Assembly (NCBI GenBank): GCA_024663395.1
Contig: JANFAH010000016.1
Location: 1 to 64,000 of the forward strand
DNA length: 64,000 bases
Source: Pisolithus tinctorius
Taxonomy: Eukaryota > Basidiomycota > Agaricomycetes > Boletales > Pisolithaceae
Direction of reading: 5' to 3'
Shown here: positions 1 through 12,186 of the stretch, one piece after another
Position numbering within the stretch: position 1 is the stretch's first letter
Layout: each line of letters starts with the position of its first letter
Program-made: the position numbers and the translations under genes
The notes under the pieces: generated by a model
The model's input: the letters and a program-made list of their open reading frames with translations, nothing else
What the model was told of the DNA's origin: nothing
The model's database searches: none

Positions 1-1614
1 GCCGTTGGAGTACCGGGCAGCAGCTCGCTAAAGATTCCGGGACGAAAAGGCGGTTGCCGTTCTTCTTCGCGTCGATCAAATCGAAACAGTGGAAGCCAGC
101 TCCAACCCTCAATGGCCGCCCCTATGTCGTTGGTCACGTACCCAAGAGCCCGTCGTACCGCGAAGTCGAATTCGAAGGTCTTCTGCGCTCAAACGGAAGC
201 AAAGTTCTGACGTTATCCAAGCCGGTTCCGCCAGCGGCATCCTTATTGGCACCTCCGTCCCCTACGTTTGTAAGGCCTAGACCCAAAACTCCCCGAACAA
301 ACGCCAATGACTCTGCCGCCCCACCCCCTCCCGAAAAAGAAAAGCATCTGCAGCGGTGCCCTCGGACAGCCCACTAACTCCGACAAGCAATCGCCGGTCT
401 CGGTTTCGCATCCCAGTCCCGAACCCAACAGTCGTACGGCGGTCGGGGTTAGTACCCGCTGAGTACTCGACTGTCGATTTTGAGACGCGCTTAGCGAGCT
501 ACAGTGATGATGAGTGGAATGAGACAGCCAGCACGAAGGCCCTCACTCCCGCTGAGAAGTATGAGCGGCGCATGTCCAGAGATGACGCGTGGGTGGACAT
601 CCTGGTTGCGAGTCAAAACCGTCGACTAGGAACACAGGAGGCAGAGAAAAAGGGGGGCGGTGGGACCTTGTTGAGGGGAATGAAGGGTGGAGGCCGCTCG
701 GATCCTGAACTTGCCAGTCAAGAGGTCGCGCAAGTCCTTGCTGGCGTGCGCGCGCGCTCCCCACTTTCTGACGATGAAGGGATACAAACCCGCCAATTGA
801 CGCCTGAACCGCCCCACGCGAAGGAAAATGAAAGCAAGGGAGCCTCACCAGTACCACATGGTGACGACAACGGCAATATTCACGAAGACGCAGACATCGA
901 CTCGGTGATGTCCTACCCGAAGGCGAAGCGCATTGGATACTTCGATTTGCATCCTGAGCGCCTTCCTGGGGCGACAACTAGGCCCCTGCCGGTACGACCG
1001 CGGGCTAATGGTGATGAATCTGACGGTGACGATGTACCAGATGAAATGGTTTACGGCGCGCCTGAGCAAGTTCCCGCGATTTCCCCGTCGCCGCAGGCTA
1101 TGAGGTCATCATTCGAGTCGGCGAGCGAGTATGCTCCAACGTCGGTTGGCCCCTCTCCTCGTGATATGGACTTCCCAGAATTTGGCATGGTGAAGAGAGT
1201 AGAGAACAGAAAGAGAGTGGACACTCAAGAGCGGAATCTATCACCCTACCCCACGTCCAACCTGAATTGCCGGTAACACCAGTATCGCAAAGCAAGACTG
1301 CTGCACTTATCGAAATGTACCGTGAGCGGGAAAAGCAGGTCACTGTAACAACCCCGTCCCGAATCCCCATACAGATCCCACCTAAAGATGCGTCACTACC
1401 TCCACTTCCTCGCGCTACTTCCCCTACGCCATCCCCTCAGCCAGTGCCCCAGATTGAGATCGAGGAAGTTGGTGTTGAAGAGCCTGAACTGGAGGAGGAA
1501 CCTTTGACTCCAAATGTGCTTTATGAAGAAGCCGGAAGCAATAGCCCTGGTCGATATGTGCACGGCATGCCTCTTCAGAACGTCTTGGAGGAAGATGAAG
1601 AACTAGACGAGTGA
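1..1614 (+). CDS. Low-complexity proline/acid-rich hypothetical protein, 5' partial
   Basis: The reading frame is open at the left edge, so the 5' end lies outside the window. The protein changes frame twice: frame 3 to about 325, frame 2 (356-1276), then frame 1 (1267-1614, stop TGA). All three parts share one style: Ser/Pro/Glu-rich, disordered, with DDE clusters and basic KRKR-like runs, ending in an acidic EEDEELDE tail. Each frame change is -1, as expected for a missing base; the first falls in a C-rich stretch (about 318-330). No known catalytic domain or membrane segment is visible. A disordered scaffold or regulatory protein is possible, but I do not assign a function. I tested 1190-1229 and 1190-1282 as introns at the second break; neither restores the frame. 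Confidence 0.55.
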
Positions 1615-2258
1615 AGAAAGACAGCCATCGCTCTTTTTTTATATATAGTTTCAGTCATGTTGGATTTCTTGGGTGCGACATATTCCGCCACATCAGTATT
1701 AACCCTCCCTTTCTTCCCCCTGTTTTTCTATCTTCCCCACCTGTGCAACGGTTGATACCTCTGCCCTTTACTGGTGCCGGGTACTGGATTTTTTCCCCTT
1801 TCTTTATCCTTACCATATTGCCGTTCTTTTTTTTCCCACACTTTCTTCTCTTTTCCTTATTAACATAACCTGAAGTTAACCTGCGCGCGCTGACCATTTC
1901 TAATATCGATCACCCTTCAAACCCATGCCAAGCCTCGTCATACATATTTGTCCACCCTACATATGTTGCCTCTCCTTCATCAATCTCTTACGTCCCTCTC
2001 GCGGGGTTACTCATCGACGAAATGTGGTACTTAATATCGAATGATTATCAGTCTTGGTCGGTTGTTAACTTGTTACTCGACGTGAATTGATGTGTGATGT
2101 GTAGATGGTCGATGTGGAGATGACGTCGGCACATGACCGTCACGCCCCACTTATGATACGGCCGACCGGTGGACATCTTATCACACGCCAACTTCTAGCG
2201 GCAGGTACCTTGTATTATTTCACTCGGTCGAGCTCGAGATTGCAAGTCTTGCATAACC
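1615..2258. other. Intergenic, pyrimidine-rich
   Basis: This is the 3' flank of the preceding gene followed by the probable promoter of the 5-oxoprolinase-like gene. It has long C/T-rich runs (1690-1860). Short open frames here show no recognisable protein. Confidence 0.5.
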
Positions 2259-5133
2259 ATGACCCGTGCCCGACAGATCAATACGCATATGCGCAGATCG
2301 AGGAGGAACCTTCTGCGATGTTCATGCGTATGTAGGCTTCCTCCCCTCCCAGCCACCTTTCTCCCCTCGCCTCATCGGCATTTCTGTTTCTCCCAGGTCA
2401 TACCCGGATCCCGAGAACCCTAAAACGCGCAAAGAGCTGGTGATTAAGCTACGTGAGTAGCGACTGCACTGTAAAACGACGTTTTACTAATATATCACAA
2501 TTCTCAAGTGTCCCAGGACCCAGCCAATTATCAGGATGCACCTACTGAGGGCATCCGCCGAGTACTAGAAATCGTGACGGGGGAAAAGATCCCCCGAGGA
2601 ACGGTCCTCTCAACAGACAAGATCGGTTAGCCCTTCCGTTTCGCCCTATCACCCATTTGAACCTGTTTTTCGGTTGTACTTACTGAATACTATTCACATA
2701 CAGACTACATTCGCCTATCTACGACAGTTGCCACGAATGCCCTTCTGGAACGCAAAGGCCACAAGCACGCCCTGCTCATCACGAAAGGGTTTAAAGACCT
2801 CCTTCTAATCGGTAATCAATCACGCCCAAGGATCTTTGACCTCAACATCAAGCGACCACCGCCTTTGTATAGCGAGGTCGTTGAAGTAGACGAACGTGTC
2901 ACACTTGTGGGGTATACATCAGATCCTCAGGCCGAGAAGCATGCGGTGCAGTTCAACAACGACGGGAGCGTTAAGAAGGGGTATACTGGCCCGGGACATG
3001 ATGAACATGATTTTGCGGATGGACCCGGGGACATTGTCCAAGGCATATCCGGGGAAGCGGTGCGAATAATGAAACGGCCAGGTGTGTTGTTTGGGGTTTC
3101 ACATTCTAGTTTCTCGAAGCTGATCGATTCTTGTCATGAGATCTTGAGGTCGTGAAACGCGATCTTCAGCGCCTGTTTGATTCCGGTTATAGGTCAATAG
3201 CCATCGTGCTGGTGCACTCTTACACATTCCCGGAGCACGAAACACAGATTGGACAACTTGCACGGGAAATAGGGTTCACGCAGGTCTCGGAGTCGTCGCG
3301 CTTACTTCCCATGATCAAGATGGTGCCTCGAGGGGTGTCTTCAACTGCCGACGCATACTTGACCCCTATTTTGCAAGCATACTTAGATGGGTTCTTCAAT
3401 GGCTTTGATGCTAAGCTCCGGGATGGAAGGTTGAGAAGCCCACGAGTGGAATTCATGGGCAGTGATGGTGGTTTGCTCGATCTAAGCAATTTTTCTGGGT
3501 TGAAGAGTATTCTTAGTGGACCTGCCGGTGGCGTGGTTGGTTATGCTCTAACTAGTTGGGACGAGGAAAGAAAATACCCGATTATTGGGTCGGTATCGGT
3601 TTCGCGGATTTCTGATCCTTTTCCTTACCCCAGCCAGAATAGATGTTGGTGGCACGTCAACGGACGTGTCACGCTTCAACGGGAGATATGAAGTAGTCTA
3701 CGAGACGACGACTGCCGGGGTTACCATCCAGTCGCCTCAGCTGGACATCATACTGTTGCCGCTGGTGGAGGGTCTTGCCTGACGTTCCGCAATGGCTTGT
3801 TCTTGGCAGGACCCGATAGTGCTGGAGCTGAACCTGGTCCTGCTTGTTATCGGTGAGCTCCGTTCTTACGTCAGCCTTGTGCACAAAGTGACCACACTGA
3901 CATTTCCCAGCAAAGGCGGGCCGTTGGCTGTGACGGATGCAAACCTGCTCCTTGGACGTTTGATACCCGAATACTTCCCGAAAATATTTGGAAAGAACGA
4001 AGACGAAACTTTGGATGTCGAGGCATCGAGGACGGCTTTCGAGAAACTCGCCTCGGAAATCAACGACAGTCAAGAAGTATCTCATGAACTAGATGAAATC
4101 ATTTACGGGTGAGTACACACACCGCACGACTCTATGACAAGCTCACAAAAAAGTAAGATTCATCAAAGTCGCGAACGAAACAATGTGTCGTCCAATACGA
4201 GCACTGACAGAGGCTCGTGGATACTCGACTGGTAGCCACATGTGCGTATCCTTACATGTATGACGCCCTGCACATGTATATTGACGGAAGCAGACTGACT
4301 AGTTTCGGGGGTGCAGGAGGTCAACATGCCTGCGAAATTGCCGGCATTCTTGGGATCAAGACTGTCCTAATTCATCGCTATAGCTCCGTTTTGTCTGCTT
4401 ATGGCTTAGCACTGGCCGATCGGTGAAGCCTCTGCTGGCGTCTTGTTAAGGTGTAGCTAACAAGTATTGTATAGAGTATATGAACTCCAAGAACCGTCGT
4501 CCACCTTTTACTCTAGCTCCACGAGATCTTCGCTCCTCGCACGACTTGACAAATTAACGAAAGCTGTTCAGACGGAGTTGGCTCGCCAGGGATTCGAGGA
4601 GGACCGCATCAAGGTGGAGCGAATGTTGAACATGCGCTTCGACGGAACGGATACTGCACTGATGGTTTTGCCTGTACCGAGCGACGGTGATGGGGATGAA
4701 GATTTCGAAGCTGCCTTCAAGAAAATCTATAAGGCGGAATTTGGTTTCCTATTGGAGACGAAGAACATCGTAGTTGATGATATTAAGGTAGGCATTGAGA
4801 AACGGGAAGCCATGCAAGGTCACATATGTATATGGTTCCTATCCAGGTCCGTGGCATTGGAAAGACGTTCGACAGCCTCGGAGAATCAGTATATTCCGAA
4901 GTAGAGCGATCAAGAAAACGCCAGTCGATCAGTCCAAAGCTAGTTCGAGGAATAGCGTGTACTTCGACAAGGTCGGGAGAGTGCATGATACCGGTCTTCC
5001 TATTGGACAATTTGTCCTTGGCGACGAGATTGCGGGTCCAGCCATGGTCATCGACAATACCCAGACGATTGTAATTGTTCCAGGAGCACGGGCGGTACTT
5101 ACTAGGAAGCACCTGTATTTGACCCTAGAATAA
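2259..5133 (+). CDS. 5-oxoprolinase-like protein, HyuA half only
   Basis: 5-oxoprolinase hydrolyses 5-oxoproline to glutamate with ATP in glutathione turnover. Exons read in order: nucleotide-binding start [14 protein letters not shown] (from about 2280), [11 protein letters not shown] (about 2730), HSYTFPEHE (about 3225), DVGGTSTDV (about 3640), AAGGGS (about 3755), [11 protein letters not shown] (about 4300), and the HyuA end [18 protein letters not shown] (about 5050). Clear introns are 2329-2396 and 3082-3140. Full-length fungal enzymes are about 1,300 residues with a C-terminal HyuB domain. Here the frame stops at 5133 straight after HyuA, and no HyuB-like sequence follows before the tRNA. 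Several frame changes inside conserved motifs look like single lost bases (for example near 3747, restoring [11 protein letters not shown]). The exact start is unsure because a frame break lies near it. It could be a HyuA-only paralogue or a truncated gene. Confidence 0.8.
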
Positions 5134-5227
5134 TGACAAACCTCTATGTGCTTGTTCTCTCGATTACTTCATGGTCACTTCATTGCAATGCCACTGCATC
5201 CAGAGGGAAGTTCCCGAATATTCATGA

Positions 5228-5299
5228 GCCCGTTTAGCTCAGTGGTAGAGCGCGCCACTCGTAATGGTGAGGTCGGTTGTTCAATCCAGCCAGTGGGCA
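5228..5299 (+). tRNA. tRNA-Thr (anticodon CGT)
   Basis: A complete cloverleaf of 72 nt without intron. The acceptor stem GCCCGTT pairs with AGTGGGC (two G-U pairs). The D arm is GCTC/GAGC, the anticodon arm CGCCA/TGGTG with loop CTCGTAA, giving anticodon CGT for Thr codon ACG. The variable loop is AGGTC and the T arm GGTTG/CAGCC with loop TTCAATC. The T loop has TTCAATC rather than the common TTCGANTC. Confidence 0.93.
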
Positions 5300-5300
5300 A

Positions 5301-5308
5301 TTTTTTTT
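5301..5308 (+). terminator. RNA polymerase III T8 terminator
   Basis: A run of eight T residues begins two bases after the tRNA discriminator base, as expected for Pol III termination. Confidence 0.88.
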
Positions 5309-5935
5309 GCAAACTTTTCCAAGTTGCACCTATCAAACCTCCGACGTACATACCACAACCACACTCCTTCGGCGTACACAACAAACTAGCACTTTGACAC
5401 CCTTACGAGACCATAACTACACTTGCACCTGCAGAGTCATCACAAACGGTGTAAAGCGAGTCATGAAAACATCTGTACTGGATGACAAGTGCTTGTCGTC
5501 TGAGGAGTTGGAGTCACCTTGGAAGTAGTCTAACATCATTACTGTTCAGAAATAGGGGCCATTGTTTTTGGCGTTGCGTGGTTGGGTATCCATGTGCTTG
5601 ATGGAAGTTCTTATGCCTGTTCCTTCAGCCGCTGTTCAACTACCTTGGGACACGCGTTGTCCTTACACATCGAAGGCAAATGCTAACGATGCTAACGGCA
5701 GTCGACAAGATTAAAAAGGCAGGCAGCTGACCGACCGACTTTGTACGGAGATAATATACCTCTGTCCAAAACTGATAACACGGTGCAGTTCGAGGGAAGA
5801 ACGGATTTCTGCAGCATGGATTAAAGAGAAAGTATAAACATTACAGGGAGAGACAAACATGAAGAGACGCCATCCCAAGGGAGCGTAGACCAATAACCCG
5901 TTTTTTTGGACAGAACAAAAAACAAAATTGTCTCG
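5309..5935. other. Intergenic between tRNA-Thr and TRM112
   Basis: No supported gene here. Short open frames on both strands do not resemble known proteins. It was searched specifically for a displaced HyuB domain and none was seen. Confidence 0.5.
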
Positions 5936-6487
5936 TTAACCAATTTCGTGTTCGGCTAGTAACTATGCAGAGGAATAATTCACGGATGTATACACCATTC
6001 GTGAGACCGATAGAAGATATCTAACTCACCATGTTGGGAATACCATTTGAAATAGGGTAGATGTGCTTGCAATTCGGCATACCATCGCACCCTCGACTAT
6101 GTGAATCTAGAAGCAGGAAAAGTATCGCTGATTGGTAATGAGGACAGTGAGACATACCTCTAGCAATACGTGGTGCAAATTTCGTAGTAGATCTCGTCGT
6201 CCATCATCTCGGGTGTTCAGCCGGCAGTGAAGTATCTCCACCTATGCAACTTACAGCAAAAGAGAAAAAAGAAAGAAAAAATCTAGTCGGTGCACCGAAC
6301 TTACCTGCCTAGCAGCGTCCGCAAGGGCACTCCATTCCAGACGCGGGAGAATGTTCGTAACAAACTCGGGGTTAAACTCTGCCTCTTGCAACTCGATTTG
6401 GACGTCCTTAAGAGCTAATGGGAAGTTGTTGCTCGTGCAGCCTTTGACGTGGCAGGCCAGCAGATTGTGCGTGATGAGACGAACCAT
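5936..6487 (-). CDS. TRM112: Trm112-type methyltransferase activator
   Basis: Trm112 is the small zinc-binding subunit that activates tRNA, rRNA and eRF1 methyltransferases. Exon 1 starts MVRLITHNLLACHVKGCTS (M at 6487), close to the family start, and continues to LEWSALADAARQ. Later exons encode the GDTSLPAEHP region, then LHHVLLEIHIVEGAMVC, and a last exon LLAEHEIG with stop TAA at 5936-5938; GT-AG introns separate them. The product would be about 120 residues, normal for the family. As written, the conserved protein needs about three single-base additions (near 6076, 6193 and 6212). The one near 6076 is in the zinc-ligand motif CPNC. This is either a run of consensus errors or a pseudogene. 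It is divergent from RRP45, about 160 bp apart. Confidence 0.88.
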
Positions 6488-6647
6488 TATAATTGATGCT
6501 CGCTTTTGACAAACCTAGTGTGTGATGGTGATCGATTGATTTCAGGAGTTTTATCTTTTTGAGTTTATCAAGCGCTGGTGGCGGTCAAAATGTCTTTAAC
6601 CCCAAATTAGAAGCTCAGCCCAGCCATCACCATCCCGACTGCCCAGC
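6488..6647. promoter_or_regulatory. Shared divergent promoter of TRM112 and RRP45
   Basis: Only 160 bp separate the two start codons, so the two RNA-metabolism genes must share this promoter region. This is inferred from layout; no specific factor site is claimed. Confidence 0.5.
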
Positions 6648-7782
6648 ATGCGACCGCCGTCGCCGTCAATACCTGAAAAAGATTCGTTGTATACCAAGCA
6701 CTGAAACAGTCTCTCCGACTCGATGGCCGCAATCACCTTGACGCCAGGACGCCGACACTCGACTTTGGTCCAGATCTCGGTTGGGTGGAGTGTGGGTATG
6801 GAAAAACACGGTATGGTTTTAGTAGTTTGTGTCCTCACAACCCGCTCAGTTTATAACAACAACTTGGAACGACGTGCTCTCCCTGGAAAATATGCGCTGC
6901 GCGAACGAAGAGTGATCGCTTATGTCGAGGCAAAAATGACGAAGCCGCCACCCGAACGACCTCTAGAGGGCATTATCACAATACACTCCGAGATATCGCC
7001 TATGGCGTCTGTGGATTACGAACCCGGTCGGTAGGAATATGCGCTCTGTCCGTGTTCAATCTATCTGACCGCTCGCATTTTCTCTACCTGGCAGCCCATC
7101 GGAGGAGGAAATAACGATCACACGGATGTTAGATAAGATTTTGAGAAGGAGCGATGCGATTGACAAAGAATCGCTTTGCATCGTTGCCGGTGAGCGAGTA
7201 CGTTGCATAAATGTCTTACTGTTTTCCGGGCGCATCCAACTCTCTGGCTATGGTAGGTCTGGCACCTTCGCTTAACGATCCACTGTCTTGCAGACGCAGG
7301 AAACATGCTGGACTGCGCATGTCTCGCAGGCATAGTGGCCTTCAAACATTTCCGCAAGCCGGAGGTTGAGGTTATCGGGGACGAGGTGATCGTCGTACGT
7401 ATATCTGCACCCTCTGCTGGCTCAGTGCTCGAATGTCAGCTGACCAACCACTTAGCATTCAGCAGCAGAACGATCACCGGTACCTTTGGCTATCCACCAT
7501 ATGCCCTTCTGCGTTACGTTTGCATTTTTCCCGGACCCTTCTATGCGGCCCGTGCTAGATCCGTCACTATTGGAACAACGGTTGAGCACGGGCCTGATGA
7601 GCATCGCGTTGAACGCACAACGTGAAATCTGTGTTCTACAGAAGGCTGGTGGTGTGCCGATTGCTGCGGAGGAAGTACTGCAGTTGATCGATGTCGCAGT
7701 AACGGTGGCTAAGGATCTAGACAAGTTTGTTCAAATGCGATTACGAGAAGACTGGGAAACCAGAAAGATAGAAATTATGTAG
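6648..7782 (+). CDS. RRP45: Exosome complex RNase PH-type subunit Rrp45 (EXOSC9)
   Basis: Rrp45 is one of six RNase PH-like ring subunits of the eukaryotic RNA exosome. Visible family segments in order: LRLDGRNHLDARTPTLDFG, VECGYGKT, VEAKMTKPPPERPLEG, SEISPMASVDYEPGRPS, ESLCIVAGERV, DAGNMLDCACLAGIVAF, and AIHHMPFCVTFAFF, ending in a helical tail ETRKIEIM before TAG. Introns at 6811-6910, 7031-7094 and 7395-7455 join these segments exactly in frame. The start ATG at 6648 is one base out of frame with the body; one more A in the A run at 6676-6680 joins them as IPEKRFVVYQALKQ. The segment at about 7205-7300 does not splice cleanly. Confidence 0.9.
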
Positions 7783-7989
7783 GCAAACATCCCCATCTTC
7801 GTTCTAGCATCGATCGCAGGAAGGAGATGAAACCGGTCTATATGTGCATGAGGTGCAGTGGTATACATTGTAATGTACCCGACTTCTCTATGTAACGTCT
7901 GCTTGACACTTCAATCCCTATTACATAGAAGTCTTCATGGCTCTATCAAGAACCAGGTAAGTGCACACGCAAGAAGCGGATCATCGGTC

Positions 7990-8900
7990 TTAATCCTTAC
8001 GGGCTCGCTTCCTCGCGGTGCCGTCCTGCATACCAATATCATTGTCGACGGCGGAGAAGTAATCCAGAGAGCCTTTGGGGTCAGGCTTGATTGTCCTCGA
8101 TCCTTCAGTCCAGCCCAATGGACAGACTTCACCGTGCTTCTCCTAATGATCACGTTAAGGTGGTACCGACAACATCCAGGTGTACTTGGGAACTTACTAC
8201 AAACTGGAAGGCCTTCAAGAGCCGAAGGGTCTCGTCAACAGAGCGGCCGACAGGCAGGTCGTTGATGGTGATTTGCCTGTGAAACAAATGCGTCACTGGC
8301 GCCCGAAAGCAAATGGAGACCGGTTACCTGACAACACCCTTGGGATCGATGATGAAAAGGCCGCGAAGAGCAATACCATCTTCCTCGATCAACACACCGT
8401 ACTCGCGTGCGAGATTTGCATGTTCCTATCTGCTATAAGGGGGAGGCTAAGATCGGGTCCGAGGCCACCTTGCTTCCTAGGCTGTTGGGCCCAGGCAAAG
8501 TGGGAGTATTGTGAATCAGTGGAGACACCTAGATGAACCATCAGACTACGGTGCAAGCGCTAATTCAATTTCCTACCAAGAACCACAGCACCGAGTTCCT
8601 TGAACTGAGGGAGTGCGTCATTGAAGGCAAGAATTTCAGTAGGACAAACGAAAGTGAAGTCCCTAAAACGGACTCAGCCAAGACTAACGATTTGGGATAT
8701 AGTTAATACTGACATGGGATAAAAGAATAGGATCACCCTGAGACAGGTTTCGTTAGACGGACTGGTAGGTACAGTGTCAAAATTAGCGATGCCATTTACC
8801 ATTGTCCCTGGAAATCAGCGAGCGCGATGTCCTTGAACAGGCCCTCAACGACGGCCGTGGCTTTGAATGGAGGAGCAGGTTTCTGGACGACAGCAACCAT
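7990..8900 (-). CDS. TSA1: Typical 2-Cys peroxiredoxin (thioredoxin peroxidase)
   Basis: Reduces hydrogen peroxide using thioredoxin. The start ATG at 8898-8900 gives [20 protein letters not shown]. The peroxidatic cysteine lies in [19 protein letters not shown] (about 8640), followed by GLGPDL, then [20 protein letters not shown] and the resolving-cysteine motif HGEVCP (about 8125). Introns split the gene at FQGQW, at YPM, at VVLG, at VVR and at KAFQF, all with GT-AG ends that keep the frame. One break near 8410, in the segment after RNMQIS, needs a one-base correction. The C-terminus is an unusual basic tail [11 protein letters not shown] ending at TAA (7990-7992), perhaps a localisation signal. 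It is convergent with RRP45. Confidence 0.92.
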
Positions 8901-10147
8901 TGCGGGGATCTGTTGTGGATGCGAATAGTCACAAAGAAAGAAAGCAAGCGGTGTTTACACGCTGGAGCGGAAAGAAATATGACCGGGCGCGTTATGTACG
9001 TCTGTTTGGTTCCCTTGCACGTGCTGGCAGCGCTGTAGCTATCGTCGAGTAAATTACGTGCCCCTCGTGTCTAGTTACTTACATATTCCACTTCTGAATC
9101 ATGGATTCGTCGGCGTCTTCCAACCTTGCTGCGGCTTGCTGTGACGCGGATAAAACATACGCAGCAAGCTAGCACGTAAAAAGTTCGTCCATTCGACCAC
9201 GTTTGTGCTAGCAGACTGATATCACCTTTAATAATCGCCTTTAACAATATGGCCGGGCGCTGGGCGCTGCAGACGATAATCAAACGTAAAATTAAGTAAC
9301 GAGATGCGTTTCAGCCTACTAATCAGCATATATTAGCACGCACTATGAATGGTGGCGTCAAAGTTCTACATGGCCAGGCCAGGCCTCGACATCATTTTGT
9401 CCCGAAACATCCAGAACTTTCCGGGTTAATCGCATGGACGCCGCTCCTTAATCGCATTGTTAATTTCCCTTGGGGTCCTATGTCCACCAGCTTGTCATTA
9501 GGCTACTGTGATGGTAATCACGCCCTGAGTCAGGTTTGCTGCAGCTGAAGAAATGCGTGGACTCGGTCTCAGAAAGAGCGCGAGAGGTGTACGGCTACGC
9601 TCGAGCTGACTGATCCTTAGCAATATTACTGCAACGGGACGGCCTCCGGAGCCTGTGCGATAAGAGGTATTATCAAGCATAGTTGGCTGAAAAAACCTTG
9701 TGGTGTGGTTCGATTCCACGTGGACCTAACCGGAGACTTAGGAGGAGGGTTTGTGGGCGGTTGTGACCGTTTACGGCTCTTAGCCCCGAAGCTATGTGAG
9801 TAAATGCCATCAATATAGAATTATCGTCGGATCATGTGCATGACTACCGAATACTGCAAGGAATGCCGCCCACAAACTTGTCCATTCACAGGTGAATTCG
9901 TATTACAAAGCTACAAAATTGTACATCGGGAACAAGACCACCGAACTGTGTAAGTAGCTGTCCGACGTTCGATTACACTGAAGAAACTGCACTGACCTCT
10001 CCACCCATGTGTGAAATAGGAAAACCGTATCAAAGAAAGTGCGTGGAGGCTACAGGGATCATGACGCATATGTAATAGGAAGCCTGAGAGTGGTTGTGGC
10101 AACAGAAAAATGCCATGGAGAGGACACGGAGGATGAGGGGGGTGGAT
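8901..10147. other. Intergenic, no gene supported
   Basis: This 1.2 kb lies between the peroxiredoxin start and the chitin deacetylase end. Small open frames show no conserved protein. A tRNA B-box-like string near 9705 was examined and dismissed. Confidence 0.45.
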
Positions 10148-12186
10148 TCACAACATAAACTGGATTCCTGCAATGAGAACAGCAGCACTTGCGAACGAGC
10201 CAACGTGACTAGCGAGACTATGGCTGCCCCGCTCTTACTCGTGATTGTCGAGTTCCCGGATGGAATATTGCCCAGTCCCAGAGCTGTCGAAGACCCACCG
10301 ATGGTGTTACCATCGCCACTCCCAGTAACTGACCGTATGCGTACCATCGATATCTACGATAAGAATGTCTCAAGAAGCATATACAACATTTCAAAGGTGG
10401 TGCCTACTTACACTCTGCAAAGGAGGGAAGCGTGTATCCATCCTCGACGTAAGGATTACTAACATTGAAGGCCACGCCGACTGGGACGAGGTAAGAAAAT
10501 GCGGAAGCCAACTGGTCGTAGAATTTGACGGCCTCAGACATCGTGAAATTGTTCAACTCATGAGTAAGCATCATTGTGCCAGACTGTCCACAAAAAATTA
10601 GTACGATAGACTTCGAAGGATGATGGTTGCTTACCGCGCCGAAGGTACCGTTTTGTGCGGCAGCGATGAGATCCATGTAGTTGGCATCAATGTCTGCTTC
10701 AGTGATATTTCCACTACCAACACGCCAGTCATTTGAGTCATATTGCCACATGATGGTCGTTAAGCCAAGGGCATTGGCAATTGCTCGAATGCGGTCGTCG
10801 ACATCACCGAAGGGAGGCTAGGCACCTAAGCAAGATAAAGTACAAAGCGGAAGGCACTTACCCTCCAGCAAGTGGGCGTCACGCCGACAACTAGTTTGAT
10901 GATCTGCATCTATTTTGTTATGCTCAGGGGAGTATTCACGCAAAAGAAAACGATTCCAGCGCACAGCTGAATTGAACAACTTAGTGTAATGTCACCCTCG
11001 AAATAGAGAGCCACCCACTGTACCAAAGCTCTGAGAAAGCTTCATCATTCGTGAGAGAGGTCACTGTACAACAAAACGCATCGAAATGGTGTTTTGCGAT
11101 CCTCAAAAAGGTAGCGCACTATAACGATGAGACCAAGTATCTGGGGAAAAGGTCAATGCGGAATATTGGTAGGTACACAGCGAGCCTACTTACGAACGCA
11201 AATCTCATGCCCATCTGCTAAACCACGCTGGGCTTCAAGAGGCCAGTCCATGACGTTACTCCCGATATAAAACATTGCTACGGGATCTCGGAATGTCACT
11301 CTTACAAACCAAATAAGCAAGTCGACTTACTGGCCGTCTGATCCCTTGACTGCAAAAAGTCGTAGAAAGCGTTATGCGAGCAGTTTGGGCCATCGTCGAA
11401 GCCATATCCAAGAGTATTTGGCTGTTTGCGATTGCGAAGTGAACATCAACGCTGCCAACCATTTGCATTAGATAGCATACCAACCTCTGGGAGTCCAGCT
11501 ATATCATCTGGAATACCCGGGACCTTAGGAGTGGTACACTTCTCGAACGTCCACCAACAATCAGGATCACTGGGATCATATGTGATGTTTCCCCAATTGC
11601 CGACTAGAGATTGCGGCTGTGTTCCCTTTGGGGGGATGTTTGGGATTAGACTCTCGATACTTTGGTATTTCGCTTGAGCGTCGGAGTCGCCGGATAAAAT
11701 CGTAGCTGCTGTCCAACTCAAAGGAAAGTTGTTTTTGGCATTACCGACGGGGGGATATTGATATGGCGTGCATTCTATGTTAGGATCTGTTTCGAAACGT
11801 GAGTAAACGTTCAGGAAACCAGTACTCGGGCAGTGTGGCTTTAAAACAAGATACAGCATGCAAAGCGTATGATTGCCATCGTGGAGATTGCTTTCAACAC
11901 CAAGGATGCCCAGACCTCAAGGGAAAGTCGATTCATTGCGAGGGCAGCGACGCCACGATGAACTATGGGGTTCGACAGGCACACGTTCTTCAACGAAGCG
12001 ACGCAAAGCACGTAAACAGCCCTCGGAAACTCCTCCCCATTGAACACTGAACTGCATAAGACGCACCTGAAATTTGAGCTCTCCCTGCTCGGTGGTACGA
12101 TCCTGAGCGCTTGCACAAGGGGAAAAAACGAACGCAGAAATAAAAAGGCATGACAAGGGCGAAGCAACGAACGACGACAAACGCAT
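10148..12186 (-). CDS. GPI-anchored chitin deacetylase (CE4, NodB domain)
   Basis: Removes acetyl groups from cell-wall chitin to make chitosan. M at 12186 begins a secretion signal (MRLSSFVASPLSCLFISAFV) followed by AQDRTTEQGE. The catalytic NodB core shows FDDGPNCSHNAFYDFL (metal/base motif 1, about 11400), HTWSH formed across an intron (motif 2, about 11150), PTCWRPPFGDVDDR (motif 3, about 10830), WQYDSNDW, and the late motif GTMMLTHELNNFT. The DPDCWWTFEKCTTPK segment before NodB is typical of basidiomycete enzymes. A Ser/Gly/Thr-rich linker leads to a hydrophobic tail (SFASAAVLIAGIQFML, stop TGA 10148-10150), a GPI-type signal reached only if one base is restored near 10204. Several introns. 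Confidence 0.9.

Noticed and set aside
1611..1868. Hydrophobic 85-residue ORF
   Set aside because: It comes from a pyrimidine-rich 3' flank that codes Phe/Leu/Pro by composition.
9700..9725. tRNA B-box-like GGTTCGATTCC
   Set aside because: A T-arm can be drawn, but no matching 5' acceptor strand, D arm or anticodon arm lies upstream.
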